Origin: Stentor roeselii
Lineage: Eukaryota > Ciliophora > Heterotrichea > Heterotrichida > Stentoridae
Direction of reading: 5' to 3'
Length of the DNA: 64,000 nucleotides
NCBI GenBank assembly: GCA_006503475.1
Contig: RSEH01000013.1
Coordinates: 124,001 to 188,000, forward strand
The notes under the pieces are model-generated. The model searched no databases. It saw only the letters and a program-made list of their open reading frames with translations, and was not told the DNA's origin. Made by a program: the position numbers and the translations under genes. This document shows, one piece after another, positions 51,637 to 59,680 of this stretch. Numbering within the stretch: position 1 is the stretch's first letter; each line of letters begins with the position of its first letter.

Positions 51637-52659
51637 TTACAAATATTCAAAAACTTCCCTTAAAACCAAACCAGGAATTTTAGAATAAATGGAACTTGAA
51701 AATTTTCTAACAAATAAAAAAGCCCTAACCTTATGCCAAGTGAGGTATTTTTCAATAATCCTCTGACATCCCGGTTTCAGTCTCATTTTGCCAGCCCTTT
51801 CTACTTCTTCATAATGAATAAGTTTAAATTTAAGACATTCTTGAATTAAATCAGCGCGATTCCAAATATTAGCAACAAAAATAATGTTGCCAAAGATTTC
51901 ATCCTTGCAATACTTAACAATAAGTTCAGAAGAAACATGAAGTTTGAGTAAAATAACCAATTTTACTGTTTTAGTATTTCTTATTTTTTCTAAAATACTT
52001 TCAATAAGGTCAGTCTTCTCCTTGCAGTTAGTTAAAACAGCATTTAAAAATTCAAAACTGGCTAAATCAGAAGTTTGAAGCTGATTAATCAACAACAAAC
52101 AAGCTTCTTTTAAGTCATTTTCTAATGCGAATTGTAGACACTTGAAAAATGTAGCTTTTTGTGCACAAGCGCCGCTGATCAGCTGTTGAAACACTTCAGT
52201 ATTGCAGGAGTCCATCGCGATTTGAATGGAATTCTTGCCTTGATGGTTCTTAGACAAGAAGTTGACAGGATAGTTCTTTAAAATTTCGATTATTTCATGT
52301 TGTTTATGCAAACATGACAGTGCAAGTGGAGAGTTTCCTTCGAAGTCTTTTGATTTTAAGCTCTTTATGCAGGAATTAAGAAGAGACTTTAATCCTGATA
52401 CATTTCCGTACTTGCAAGCAACGTGAATAGGAAGTTTACGATTTTTTTCAGAGGGTTTCAGTGACAAGGATTTAAGCTTTTTTACTAAAGTTTCGATTTG
52501 CTCTGAGTTGAACACGTATTTCATTGCCAGGTGCAGAAGAGTCTTTCGTGATTTCCCGAATTTCATATCTTTGAAACGCAGCAGGTTGGATATTGAAGAG
52601 TCTTCTGAAATTTTCAACTCTTCGAAGAAATCCTGGGTAGACTTCGAGATGGTTCCCAT
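51637..52659 (-). CDS. Ankyrin-repeat protein
   Basis: The 340-residue protein has several ankyrin repeats: 'KTLLHLAMKYV' near 40, 'RKLPIHVACKYGNVSGLKSL' near 75, 'NSPLALSCLHKQHEIIEIL' near 108 and 'KNSIQIAMDSCNTEVFQQL' near 143, then worn helical repeats to about 300. The end 'IPGLVLREVFEYL' resembles a SOCS-box-like C-terminus, though too short to be sure. Protein-protein binding is the expected role. ATG context is CCATTATAA-ATG. A possible 16-nt intron overlaps its stop codon (see rejected items). Confidence 0.8.
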   Translation of the reverse strand: MGTISKSTQDFFEELKISEDSSISNLLRFKDMKFGKSRKTLLHLAMKYVFNSEQIETLVKKLKSLSLKPSEKNRKLPIHVACKYGNVSGLKSLLNSCIKSLKSKDFEGNSPLALSCLHKQHEIIEILKNYPVNFLSKNHQGKNSIQIAMDSCNTEVFQQLISGACAQKATFFKCLQFALENDLKEACLLLINQLQTSDLASFEFLNAVLTNCKEKTDLIESILEKIRNTKTVKLVILLKLHVSSELIVKYCKDEIFGNIIFVANIWNRADLIQECLKFKLIHYEEVERAGKMRLKPGCQRIIEKYLTWHKVRAFLFVRKFSSSIYSKIPGLVLREVFEYL

Positions 52660-52983
52660 TTATAATGGTGGAGGTTGAAGTGAGGATTTAACTGTTTTTA
52701 ATAGGTTGGTGAGAAGGATTTTAGGATCTTTTAATTTAGGGAGAGTAATTGGAGAAGTTCGGAAAAATAACTAAAATGTCTTCGCAATTTAAGTCGTGAA
52801 AATAGATAAAAGTTGGGAGACTTGGGGTTTCAGCTAGTCTTGATTTTAAATCGCTAATGAATCTGGAATCGATAAATAACTAAAAACCATTTACATTAAA
52901 AATCAACTTTCACTAAATATTAAAATTGCCTTAGAACCTTCATATAATCTATATTCAAACCACTATATACTTAAAAAACCTCT
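52660..52983. promoter_or_regulatory. Intergenic region between two minus-strand genes (324 nt)
   Basis: The left 130 nt, upstream of the ankyrin gene, are G/T-rich on the plus strand and so G-poor on its coding strand. The remainder is AT-rich. No other feature is seen. Confidence 0.45.
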
Positions 52984-54156
52984 TCAAACATCAGGAAAAT
53001 ATTTCTTAAACACAATCGAAGTCAGCAGTCCTCCATCATACGAGAAAGAGTTGCTCATAACATATCTGTAATCCCCTTCTTCAGCTTTCGACGAAACATA
53101 CATCACACTTTCAACACTAGGTACAGTTAAATTCTGAATAGGAGGTATAATCTGTTTATCTAAAATCAAGCAGCTAACAGCACTTTGAACACTTCCAGAA
53201 GCACTAAGCAAGTGTCCAATATTTCCTTTATGTGAAGTGACTCCTCCATCAAGGTCTTCAATAAATTTCGCTTCATGATCATCAAAAAGTTTATACCCAC
53301 TCGCATCACAATTAAAGACCTCAACCTCATCTTTTCCAATTCCAGCTTTTTTCAAAGCAAGGTCCATAGTCGCAAAGACAGCATCTTGCATATCCTCATT
53401 TTTCCCTTCACTTCTAAAGCCAAATCCAACAACTTCACAATAAATCTTCGCTTTTCTTCTAATAGCGTGTTGCAATTCCTCTAAAACCAAGCATCCAGCT
53501 CCATTTCCATAAACAAATCCATCTCGAGCCAAGTCAAAAGGTCTTCCTGCATCGAAATTTTCCTTCCTTGACAAGAACCCAGCTTTATAAAAAGACATCA
53601 TCACTCCAGGGTCTACTTCGAATTCAGCAGCGCCAGCAAGTGCAACGTCAAGTCCACAACAACGAATTAGTTTAGCTGCTTCGATCACGGCAGCTTGTCC
53701 AGTGGCGAATCCGGCTGAAATAGAAGAAGTGAATCCAGAAAGGTTCAAATCTTTGGAAATCTCGGAAATTGCTGAACTTGTTGAGACTTGGAATGGAAAA
53801 TCTGGAACTTTTGGGTTTATTGGGGTTGTTTTGTGATTTGAGTGAAAGGATCGAATGTAGTTGAAGGAGGATTTGTCGGTGCCGAACAATAGACCTACTT
53901 TTATGTCTTTTTTCAGTCCAAGGCCTGCATCTTCAAAGGCTTGTCTTGCTGAAACCCTTGCCAGATCTTTATAAGACTTAAAGTCATTCTGCAGAATTCC
54001 TGCGTATTTTATTGGAAAGTCTTCAAATTCTTGAAATTTTTCCCCTTTCAACTCAGTAATTCCACTAAGTCCATTGCAAAGACCTTCAAAAGTACAAGCA
54101 GCGTTATTTCCAACAGGAGTGATCATAGACAGTCCAGTAACAACAACCCTCCTCAT
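52984..54156 (-). CDS. Beta-ketoacyl-ACP synthase-like protein (FabF/KAS II fold) lacking catalytic residues
   Basis: The 390-residue protein is full length for KAS II and clearly of that family: RRVVVTGLSMITPVGNN at the start, 'RPFDLARDGFVYGNGAGCLV' and 'GHLLSASGSVQSAVSCLI'. The active site is changed. The Cys of the usual STAC(A/T)G nucleophile loop is Phe here ('SISAGFATG', near 143-151). The first catalytic His (NAHGTST) is Asp ('NCDASGYKLF', near 283). The second His and preceding Lys ('HKGNIGHLL') remain. It therefore should not condense acyl chains; like polyketide chain-length factors it may be a structural partner of an active synthase. Location could be mitochondrial, but no targeting peptide is evident. 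ATG context is CTTATAA-ATG. Confidence 0.88.
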   Translation of the reverse strand: MRRVVVTGLSMITPVGNNAACTFEGLCNGLSGITELKGEKFQEFEDFPIKYAGILQNDFKSYKDLARVSARQAFEDAGLGLKKDIKVGLLFGTDKSSFNYIRSFHSNHKTTPINPKVPDFPFQVSTSSAISEISKDLNLSGFTSSISAGFATGQAAVIEAAKLIRCCGLDVALAGAAEFEVDPGVMMSFYKAGFLSRKENFDAGRPFDLARDGFVYGNGAGCLVLEELQHAIRRKAKIYCEVVGFGFRSEGKNEDMQDAVFATMDLALKKAGIGKDEVEVFNCDASGYKLFDDHEAKFIEDLDGGVTSHKGNIGHLLSASGSVQSAVSCLILDKQIIPPIQNLTVPSVESVMYVSSKAEEGDYRYVMSNSFSYDGGLLTSIVFKKYFPDV

Positions 54157-54178
54157 TTATAAGAGCTATTCTAACTAC

Positions 54179-54847
54179 TTAAGCCAGGTAAAGATCCTGA
54201 TCAATCACAAAGTTCGAGTCATCAATTTTGAATTTTTTCATCATAGCCTCGAATAACTCAGGGTTGACGACTTTTCCATTACCTGGAAGAGTAAGTCTTC
54301 GATTTGAGTAAGTATAGAAAAAGTCAGTCCACTTTTTCGAATTGAACTTGACATCATTACTAAGACTTTCACTGCTGTTCAGATTAGGATTGTTCAATAT
54401 TTCCAAGGACTCAGGCCCACATGTGACGAAAGTCGTGAATCCAGAAACTCCAGTAAGCTCAAGTTTCCAATGCCCACCTCGAATATACCAGATCTTGTCA
54501 ATAGTATACCGCAAGTTGTTCAGGTAGTAAAGATGTGGCAAGAACGCTACGTACAGCGCTGCTAATGAAAAAAAGTTCACTGGAATCACTCCAACAAGCA
54601 TCTGCCAGACCACCACTGGAGAGCTCCATGTTCCAAGAGACCAGGGCAATGGGAAAAAGACTTTGAACTTCGGCAGGTTATCTGCTGAGTACACTAATGT
54701 CTCGAATTTCGTGTTGAAGATAAGTTGTTGCAATGGCTTGTAGGTACTTATAGGCTTTATCAAGGGGTCCACATCTTTTGGAACTTCTGGAGTAGTTAAT
54801 ATCCCTGGTAAGGTGTAGCTCATACATCTGGCTCCGAGCTTTAACAT
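54179..54847 (-). CDS. Probable organellar membrane protein, two membrane segments
   Basis: The 222-residue protein has a basic, Arg/Ser-containing start (MLKLGARCMSYTLPG) that could target mitochondria. A hydrophobic hairpin about 95-130 ('VVVWQMLVGVIPVNFFSLA', 'LYVAFLPHLYYLN') is followed by a soluble C-terminus with 'YIRGGHWKLELTGVSG'. Hairpin plus C-terminal strand domain recalls TMEM70/TMEM186/TMEM223-type respiratory assembly factors, but the similarity is slight. It sits 22 nt upstream of the ketosynthase-like gene on the same strand. ATG context is CAATAAA-ATG. Confidence 0.7.
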   Translation of the reverse strand: MLKLGARCMSYTLPGILTTPEVPKDVDPLIKPISTYKPLQQLIFNTKFETLVYSADNLPKFKVFFPLPWSLGTWSSPVVVWQMLVGVIPVNFFSLAALYVAFLPHLYYLNNLRYTIDKIWYIRGGHWKLELTGVSGFTTFVTCGPESLEILNNPNLNSSESLSNDVKFNSKKWTDFFYTYSNRRLTLPGNGKVVNPELFEAMMKKFKIDDSNFVIDQDLYLA

Positions 54848-54894
54848 TTTATTGTTGAGGATAGAATTGTTTTAAGATTTTTTGGGATTTTGGA

Positions 54895-56985
54895 TTAAAT
54901 CAGAAAGTTTAGAAGTTGATGGAGAAAGGATTTTTTCTTGTAGATCCAAGATTTTGATTCTTGTTTTGTTTTAAATTTGGATTTTAAGTCAAGGGTTTTG
55001 GTGTCGTAAATGCAGATTCCTTCGTAATAAGCTGCGGAGATTAGGAATTTCTTGCTTTTTGTCAGGTATAATCTTTGGATTTGCTTTTCATGGTTTTTTA
55101 ATTGGTGGATTTTTTGGTCTTTTTCGATGTCGATGATGTCAATGAAGTACTCTGTTATATAAGCCACTGCGCATTTTTGATCGGCGAAGAAAATCATTGC
55201 ACTTGCAACTTTTCTTATTGATTCAAGTTTCTTTTTCTTGGATTTTAAAGATAAATCCCAAAGAACCGTCTGGGAATAGCCATTGTTGTCAGAATGTGAA
55301 ATCCCTAGTTTTCCGTCAAATGAAAAACACACACAAACGACTATTGACGAGTGGAAGTTGAGTTGATAAGAAATTTTACTGTCTTCTAACTTCCAATAAA
55401 ACAGATTTGAACTTTCACTGTCATATCCTGTTAGAATCCATTTGCTATCTTGCGAAATAGCAATAGTTGATACATTTCCGATTTTATTTGTAAAAGTTTC
55501 TATATCATTTTTCTGAAAAGTACTCCAGACAATGCATTTATTATCACTTGCAAAAATAATGAATTGATTATTATTTGAAATAATTTCTAGATTGGGAGTA
55601 AAAGGTTTATATTGTCTCATAAATGATATATTTCGAATGGAAGATTCAAGTACAGTCATTATTAGGTTATCTTTAGCCAAAGCATCTTTTTTTTGATATG
55701 CCAAAAGTTGGATGATTTTATCTGCACTTTGATTAAAGGGTTTCAAGGAATTTGATTTGATATCACCATGAATAAGTTTATTTCCTTTTGTGCATATTAA
55801 AATTTTAAATTCATCGACTGAAAATTTGAGATGTTTAATATTTTCATTTTGTAAACCAATTCTAGATCTTATTTCTCCTACATCAAAGTCATAAATTAGA
55901 ATGAATTGATTCGTTAAAAAAGCTAACTTTGTTTCTGAAGGATTCAAGTCGAAGATTCCTTCGTTTTTATATTCAAGCATTATTCTTTTGTTGAGTTTTC
56001 CGAAGTCATATGAATAGAACCCGATAGTTTTACAGGATGTGATTAAAATTTCTCGTTTTAGGCTTAAAAGGGCAAAACTGATCATTTTTTCTTCTTTAGA
56101 TTCTCCAATTTTTAGTAAACTGCCTCGTTTTTTATTTTTCCAAAGGATTATTTTATGTTTTCCCGCTGTGATACAATTATAGCTGTTTCCGATAAAGCGA
56201 GTGAAGAAAACACTTTCATGGTGTGAGTCATTTGTTTGCATCAAGATGCCAGATTCAAAATCCCAAATTTTGAAAACATAATCACAACCACCAGAGATCA
56301 TCTGTTCATAATCGCTTGTAAAGGCTAGGCTAATTACGACACCCAAGTGACCAATATATATCTGCTTGAGTTCTACAGACTCCAAATCAAAAGCTCTAAT
56401 ACTTGTATCAGAAGAGCCAACAACAAGAAAATTATTTCCTTTAAAATTTTCTACAATTCCAGCACAATAAGCTTTCGAGTAATGCTTTGCAAGAAATTCA
56501 GTTTTTTCAATCTTAAACGAATTATTAAAGTCGTACCTAAAGATCGGATCCATATTCATATAAAACTCAAGTATTTTATCTTTGACTTCCTTAAGTTTTT
56601 TGAAAGTTGAAAGCATTTCAAAGTTAATAACATGATTTCTTGTATCATTATCCGATAGTTTGAAAGAATTCTTTAAAAGTTGAGTATAAAACAATTGGAA
56701 TTTAATGAAAGGCTCGAGAACATTCAAGGCTCGTTGTTGAATGATTTTAATCAGTTGATTCGAGTGATTCAAGATATTTTCCTTCATTTTTTGGACTTTT
56801 TTCAGTTTGCCTTCAATAATTTTTTTAAATTTTTGTAGTAACAGAGAATCATCTAAAAGTTCTATCCTTTTAAAGTCATGACGTGGATATGCACTTAAAT
56901 GTTCTTGAAAATGGTTAAAGCAAAGAGAAAGATTATGCATCTCACACCTTATATACTGTTTATCTTTGCATTCAGGGCAGTTCAT
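54895..56985 (-). CDS. B-box-like zinc finger and WD40-repeat protein
   Basis: The 696-residue protein starts MNCPECKDKQYIRCEMH and continues CFNHFQEH...RHDF, a B-box2-type Cys/His site (residues 3-38). A helical coil spans about 45-150. From about 170 to 690 there are WD40 repeats, e.g. 'FLVVGSSDTSIRAFDLESVE', 'GHLGVVISLAFTSDYEQ' and 'ISGGCDYVFKIWDFESG', enough for two propellers. It is similar in plan to the B-box/Kelch gene at 10124. A scaffold role is likely; no RING is present. It is divergent from the gene at 57106, with 120 nt between starts. Confidence 0.85.
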   Translation of the reverse strand: MNCPECKDKQYIRCEMHNLSLCFNHFQEHLSAYPRHDFKRIELLDDSLLLQKFKKIIEGKLKKVQKMKENILNHSNQLIKIIQQRALNVLEPFIKFQLFYTQLLKNSFKLSDNDTRNHVINFEMLSTFKKLKEVKDKILEFYMNMDPIFRYDFNNSFKIEKTEFLAKHYSKAYCAGIVENFKGNNFLVVGSSDTSIRAFDLESVELKQIYIGHLGVVISLAFTSDYEQMISGGCDYVFKIWDFESGILMQTNDSHHESVFFTRFIGNSYNCITAGKHKIILWKNKKRGSLLKIGESKEEKMISFALLSLKREILITSCKTIGFYSYDFGKLNKRIMLEYKNEGIFDLNPSETKLAFLTNQFILIYDFDVGEIRSRIGLQNENIKHLKFSVDEFKILICTKGNKLIHGDIKSNSLKPFNQSADKIIQLLAYQKKDALAKDNLIMTVLESSIRNISFMRQYKPFTPNLEIISNNNQFIIFASDNKCIVWSTFQKNDIETFTNKIGNVSTIAISQDSKWILTGYDSESSNLFYWKLEDSKISYQLNFHSSIVVCVCFSFDGKLGISHSDNNGYSQTVLWDLSLKSKKKKLESIRKVASAMIFFADQKCAVAYITEYFIDIIDIEKDQKIHQLKNHEKQIQRLYLTKSKKFLISAAYYEGICIYDTKTLDLKSKFKTKQESKSWIYKKKSFLHQLLNFLI

Positions 56986-57105
56986 TAATAATGTAGAAAT
57001 TCCAAATAAATTGAAAAATCAAAATTGAAAACTTTAATTAATAAACCTTTTAACACCCTAACACCCACTCTCCTCCAACAATCTCTAATTAACCCAACCG
57101 GATAA

Positions 57106-58395
57106 ATGGAAGAGTACTCTTTTTCCTGGATCCTTCGAACAGTATCAAGCCGTCAATACCTCCTACCCTTTCTGCCAACATACATAACATCAGACCCGAA
57201 AAACATCATATATCTTTCAAATAAAGACAACAAACTCTCGATAACTCACACAAATTTTAAATCCTTTCGCGAGCTGTTCACCAAACTTTTATCAGACTTT
57301 CAATACAAGCTGAAGTTTTACTCATCTGACATCATCATCTGCTACGCGATAACGAAAACTGAGAGACTTCGACTTAAAGAGTCTGATTTGAGGGAAAATG
57401 CGGAGATTTTAGCTAAGTCTTCTTGTTTGTTCGTCCAACCTGCCAGGCCTAGAGCGAATGACTATGAAGTTTATTATATTTTGAGACTTGAATATACCAG
57501 GTCAAGCTACGTCAGCAACTTTTACAAACAAATCAACTACGAAAAAAATAAGTTTTATGATAATCGAGTTTTTGAAGCCACTTGTGATATTGCTAATATT
57601 CTTATGAGTGTTGTGGAAAATCAGACTAAGAAGAGGGTTATGATTATTGAGATTGAGTTCTTGGAAGATATTGATAGGAATATCTGGGTTAGCTTTATTA
57701 GAGATTTGAAAGTCGCTGAACCTGCACTTTGTATTTATTATTTGATTAGGACTACGAATGACTTGAAAACTATTCCTATCAAATCGCCGAGTACTACGAA
57801 GTTTAGCAAATTGGCCAAGGGTCAACACGTGACTGAGAAAAAAGGTCATTCAAAGCCTCCAATCGACTATACCTTCTGCAAAGGAAGAATAAGAAACAAG
57901 AAAAGTGACCTAAACCTCGACATCAGCATAAAACCTCCAGAAAATCCAAGACAAGAAGAGCCAGGCAGTCCCCTTCCATCATCCCAAATGCTATTAAAAT
58001 CCTTATCAATAAGAAAAAGTGGAATAATAAAAGCAAGTACTCCTCAATCCCGTAGTCCTCCCCACATAGAAGCGATGAGAGCTCGAGCTCTTCACGATGA
58101 ACTAATGAAATCTCCTGAGTTAAAAACGAAATTTCGACTTTATGGACTTGTTGGAGTTCTTGGAATTGAACTGCAAAGATCACATCGTCGGTCGTTAAGT
58201 GACTCTGAGTTCCGAGCCGACTACGAAAAAGCTGTCAAGACTGACAATAGATTTGAAACTATTAAAAAAACTGGAAAAATTACTTCTTCTGGATCCAGTC
58301 CCAAGACTTCAAGACCCAGGAGTCGACTGGTGCTGAGATATTCATCCCCAAAGACGCCAAGGCAATCAAGTCCTAAATTTCTTCATTTTTCTTGA
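57106..58395 (+). CDS. Hypothetical protein with disordered C-terminus
   Basis: The 429-residue frame is intact and ends in TGA, a clear case of TGA used as stop. Residues 1-220 look globular with strands and helices ('DIIICYAITKTERLRLKESD', 'RVMIIEIEFLEDIDRNIWV'). Residues 225-429 are Ser/Pro/Arg-rich with SSPKTSRPRSR and 'YSSPKTPRQSSPKF' motifs. Those tails often carry proline-directed kinase sites; that is inference. I do not recognise a family. The upstream 60 nt are strikingly G-poor (ACACCCTAACACCCACTC), then CCGGATAA-ATG. Confidence 0.75.
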   Translation: MEEYSFSWILRTVSSRQYLLPFLPTYITSDPKNIIYLSNKDNKLSITHTNFKSFRELFTKLLSDFQYKLKFYSSDIIICYAITKTERLRLKESDLRENAEILAKSSCLFVQPARPRANDYEVYYILRLEYTRSSYVSNFYKQINYEKNKFYDNRVFEATCDIANILMSVVENQTKKRVMIIEIEFLEDIDRNIWVSFIRDLKVAEPALCIYYLIRTTNDLKTIPIKSPSTTKFSKLAKGQHVTEKKGHSKPPIDYTFCKGRIRNKKSDLNLDISIKPPENPRQEEPGSPLPSSQMLLKSLSIRKSGIIKASTPQSRSPPHIEAMRARALHDELMKSPELKTKFRLYGLVGVLGIELQRSHRRSLSDSEFRADYEKAVKTDNRFETIKKTGKITSSGSSPKTSRPRSRLVLRYSSPKTPRQSSPKFLHFS

Positions 58396-58469
58396 GTGAC
58401 TTTAAGTTTAACTACTTCAAAAATAAAAAATGACTTAAGATCAGCATAATCACTATAAAAACCATATCC

Positions 58470-59675
58470 TTAGCTTAAAAGATAATGAAAGTCAGCTATC
58501 GGTCCACAAGTAGTATCGCATCGATTAGTCTGATGATTCTGAGAAAAACTCGTGTTAAAAAACTTCCAAGTGACCTGAGCTTCAACCACACTATCACAGT
58601 CAACACACTTATAAGTATGCGACCCATCAATAACAAAGTAAACAGTATATTTAGTCTCACTCTTAATAGCAATAGGGTCATCAATCTGAATAAAATGAAC
58701 ACTGTCATCCGGGTTAAACTTAATCGTGATGGGCGCAGAGCTTCTATATAAAGCTGGAGAATTACTCGAGTTTCCTCTAAGAACCTGAAACTCTTTCACA
58801 ATAATCTGTCCTCCAGGTTTATAAGGTCCACAAATTCCAACTCCAATCAACTCAATATCATGAGAAACAGAAAAACTCAACGCATCAATCCTATTACCAG
58901 TATACCTCCATTTCAACGCTCTAGTAATCTTAGTCCTTCTAATATTCATCTCTGCCTGACTTTTCAAAGAAACCCTGATATTCGGCCTGATAAGTTTTGG
59001 TATCACTTCAGAATCAACTGAAATCTGTAATTTCGACTCATTAATATTATCAAAAGGTCGAAAATCCTGTCTCATTTTAGTCAACCTCTGAATTTGCTGA
59101 ATTTTCATCAATACAGGTGCATCACTTTTAAGACTTTCAGCGATAATTCTACAGTTTTCCATTTCAACACTGAGTGTTTCAGTGAGTATCTGGTGTTCTT
59201 CTTCAGCTTTAATCCTATTTTTCTCATAAGTTCGAACCAGTTCTTCCATCATCTCACTTTCTCGTTCATTAATGATGGATTTAGTCTGAGTGAATGATGT
59301 TATAAGTGACTCATCACTAAGTGCTTTAACTTCTCGTGAATAATGAGGAGCGTCAAATGCCGATATGCTTCTTCCAAGGCGAATATGGTTGATAAGGTTA
59401 AGCCAGATGCACATGTCTTTATCAGACTCGACAGTCATGAAGTACTCCGCATCTGCCACGACCTTGAAACAAAAGTCTCTATCGAACTCGAGGGTGGAAG
59501 CCACGGCTTCACTCACATCAGCTAAAGTCAAAAACATTGTCGAGTTCTGACCCAAGTCCTTCGTCTTGTAAGTGGACAAAGACGTTTCTCTTAAAACAAG
59601 CCACCGCTTTCTCCATTGTTTCAAATAAGCTGAGCGTTTGTGCACCCAGCCAGCTTTCACGATCCTTTCTTCCAT
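58470..59675 (-). CDS. PH-domain and PHR-domain protein
   Basis: The 401-residue protein has a PH domain at about 6-100 (VKAGWVHKRSAYLKQWRKRW then LVLRETSLSTYKT, ending CIWLNLINHIRL), which suggests phosphoinositide or protein binding. A coiled coil spans about 120-190. A PHR-type beta-sandwich at about 255-400 has 'DALSFSVSHDIELIGVGICG', 'KSETKYTVYFVIDGSHTYKC' and 'VTWKFFNTSFSQN'. PHR domains occur in the PAM/Highwire ligases and BTBD proteins; pairing with PH is unusual. The start lies only 5 nt from the start of the divergent PP2C-like gene, and cannot move far because the PH fold begins at residue 6. Confidence 0.85.
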   Translation of the reverse strand: MEERIVKAGWVHKRSAYLKQWRKRWLVLRETSLSTYKTKDLGQNSTMFLTLADVSEAVASTLEFDRDFCFKVVADAEYFMTVESDKDMCIWLNLINHIRLGRSISAFDAPHYSREVKALSDESLITSFTQTKSIINERESEMMEELVRTYEKNRIKAEEEHQILTETLSVEMENCRIIAESLKSDAPVLMKIQQIQRLTKMRQDFRPFDNINESKLQISVDSEVIPKLIRPNIRVSLKSQAEMNIRRTKITRALKWRYTGNRIDALSFSVSHDIELIGVGICGPYKPGGQIIVKEFQVLRGNSSNSPALYRSSAPITIKFNPDDSVHFIQIDDPIAIKSETKYTVYFVIDGSHTYKCVDCDSVVEAQVTWKFFNTSFSQNHQTNRCDTTCGPIADFHYLLS

Positions 59676-59680
59676 ATATA
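59676..59680. promoter_or_regulatory. 5-nt bidirectional spacer (atata)
   Basis: The start codons of the PH-PHR gene (minus) and the PP2C-like gene (plus) are separated by atata only: CAT-atata-ATG. Any core promoter must reach into coding sequence on both sides. Confidence 0.5.

Noticed and set aside
51625-51640. Possible 16-nt intron GTAATAATTAAGGTAG overlapping the stop of the ankyrin gene at 51637
   Set aside because: It has GTAA, A at position 10 and TAG, but splicing would add only eight residues after a natural-looking SOCS-box-like end, so nothing requires it.
57057-57069. Telomere-like CCCTAACA string (and CCCTAA at about 61617 and 61626)
   Set aside because: Single copies within A/C-rich leader DNA, not tandem arrays; flanking genes continue on both sides, so not a chromosome end. 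They could only be internal telomere-addition sites, for which there is no evidence here.
59537-59680. Longer start for the PP2C-like gene
   Set aside because: The added 48 residues overlap the PH domain coding region of the divergent gene and look like an antisense shadow; ATG 59681 has ATATATA upstream.
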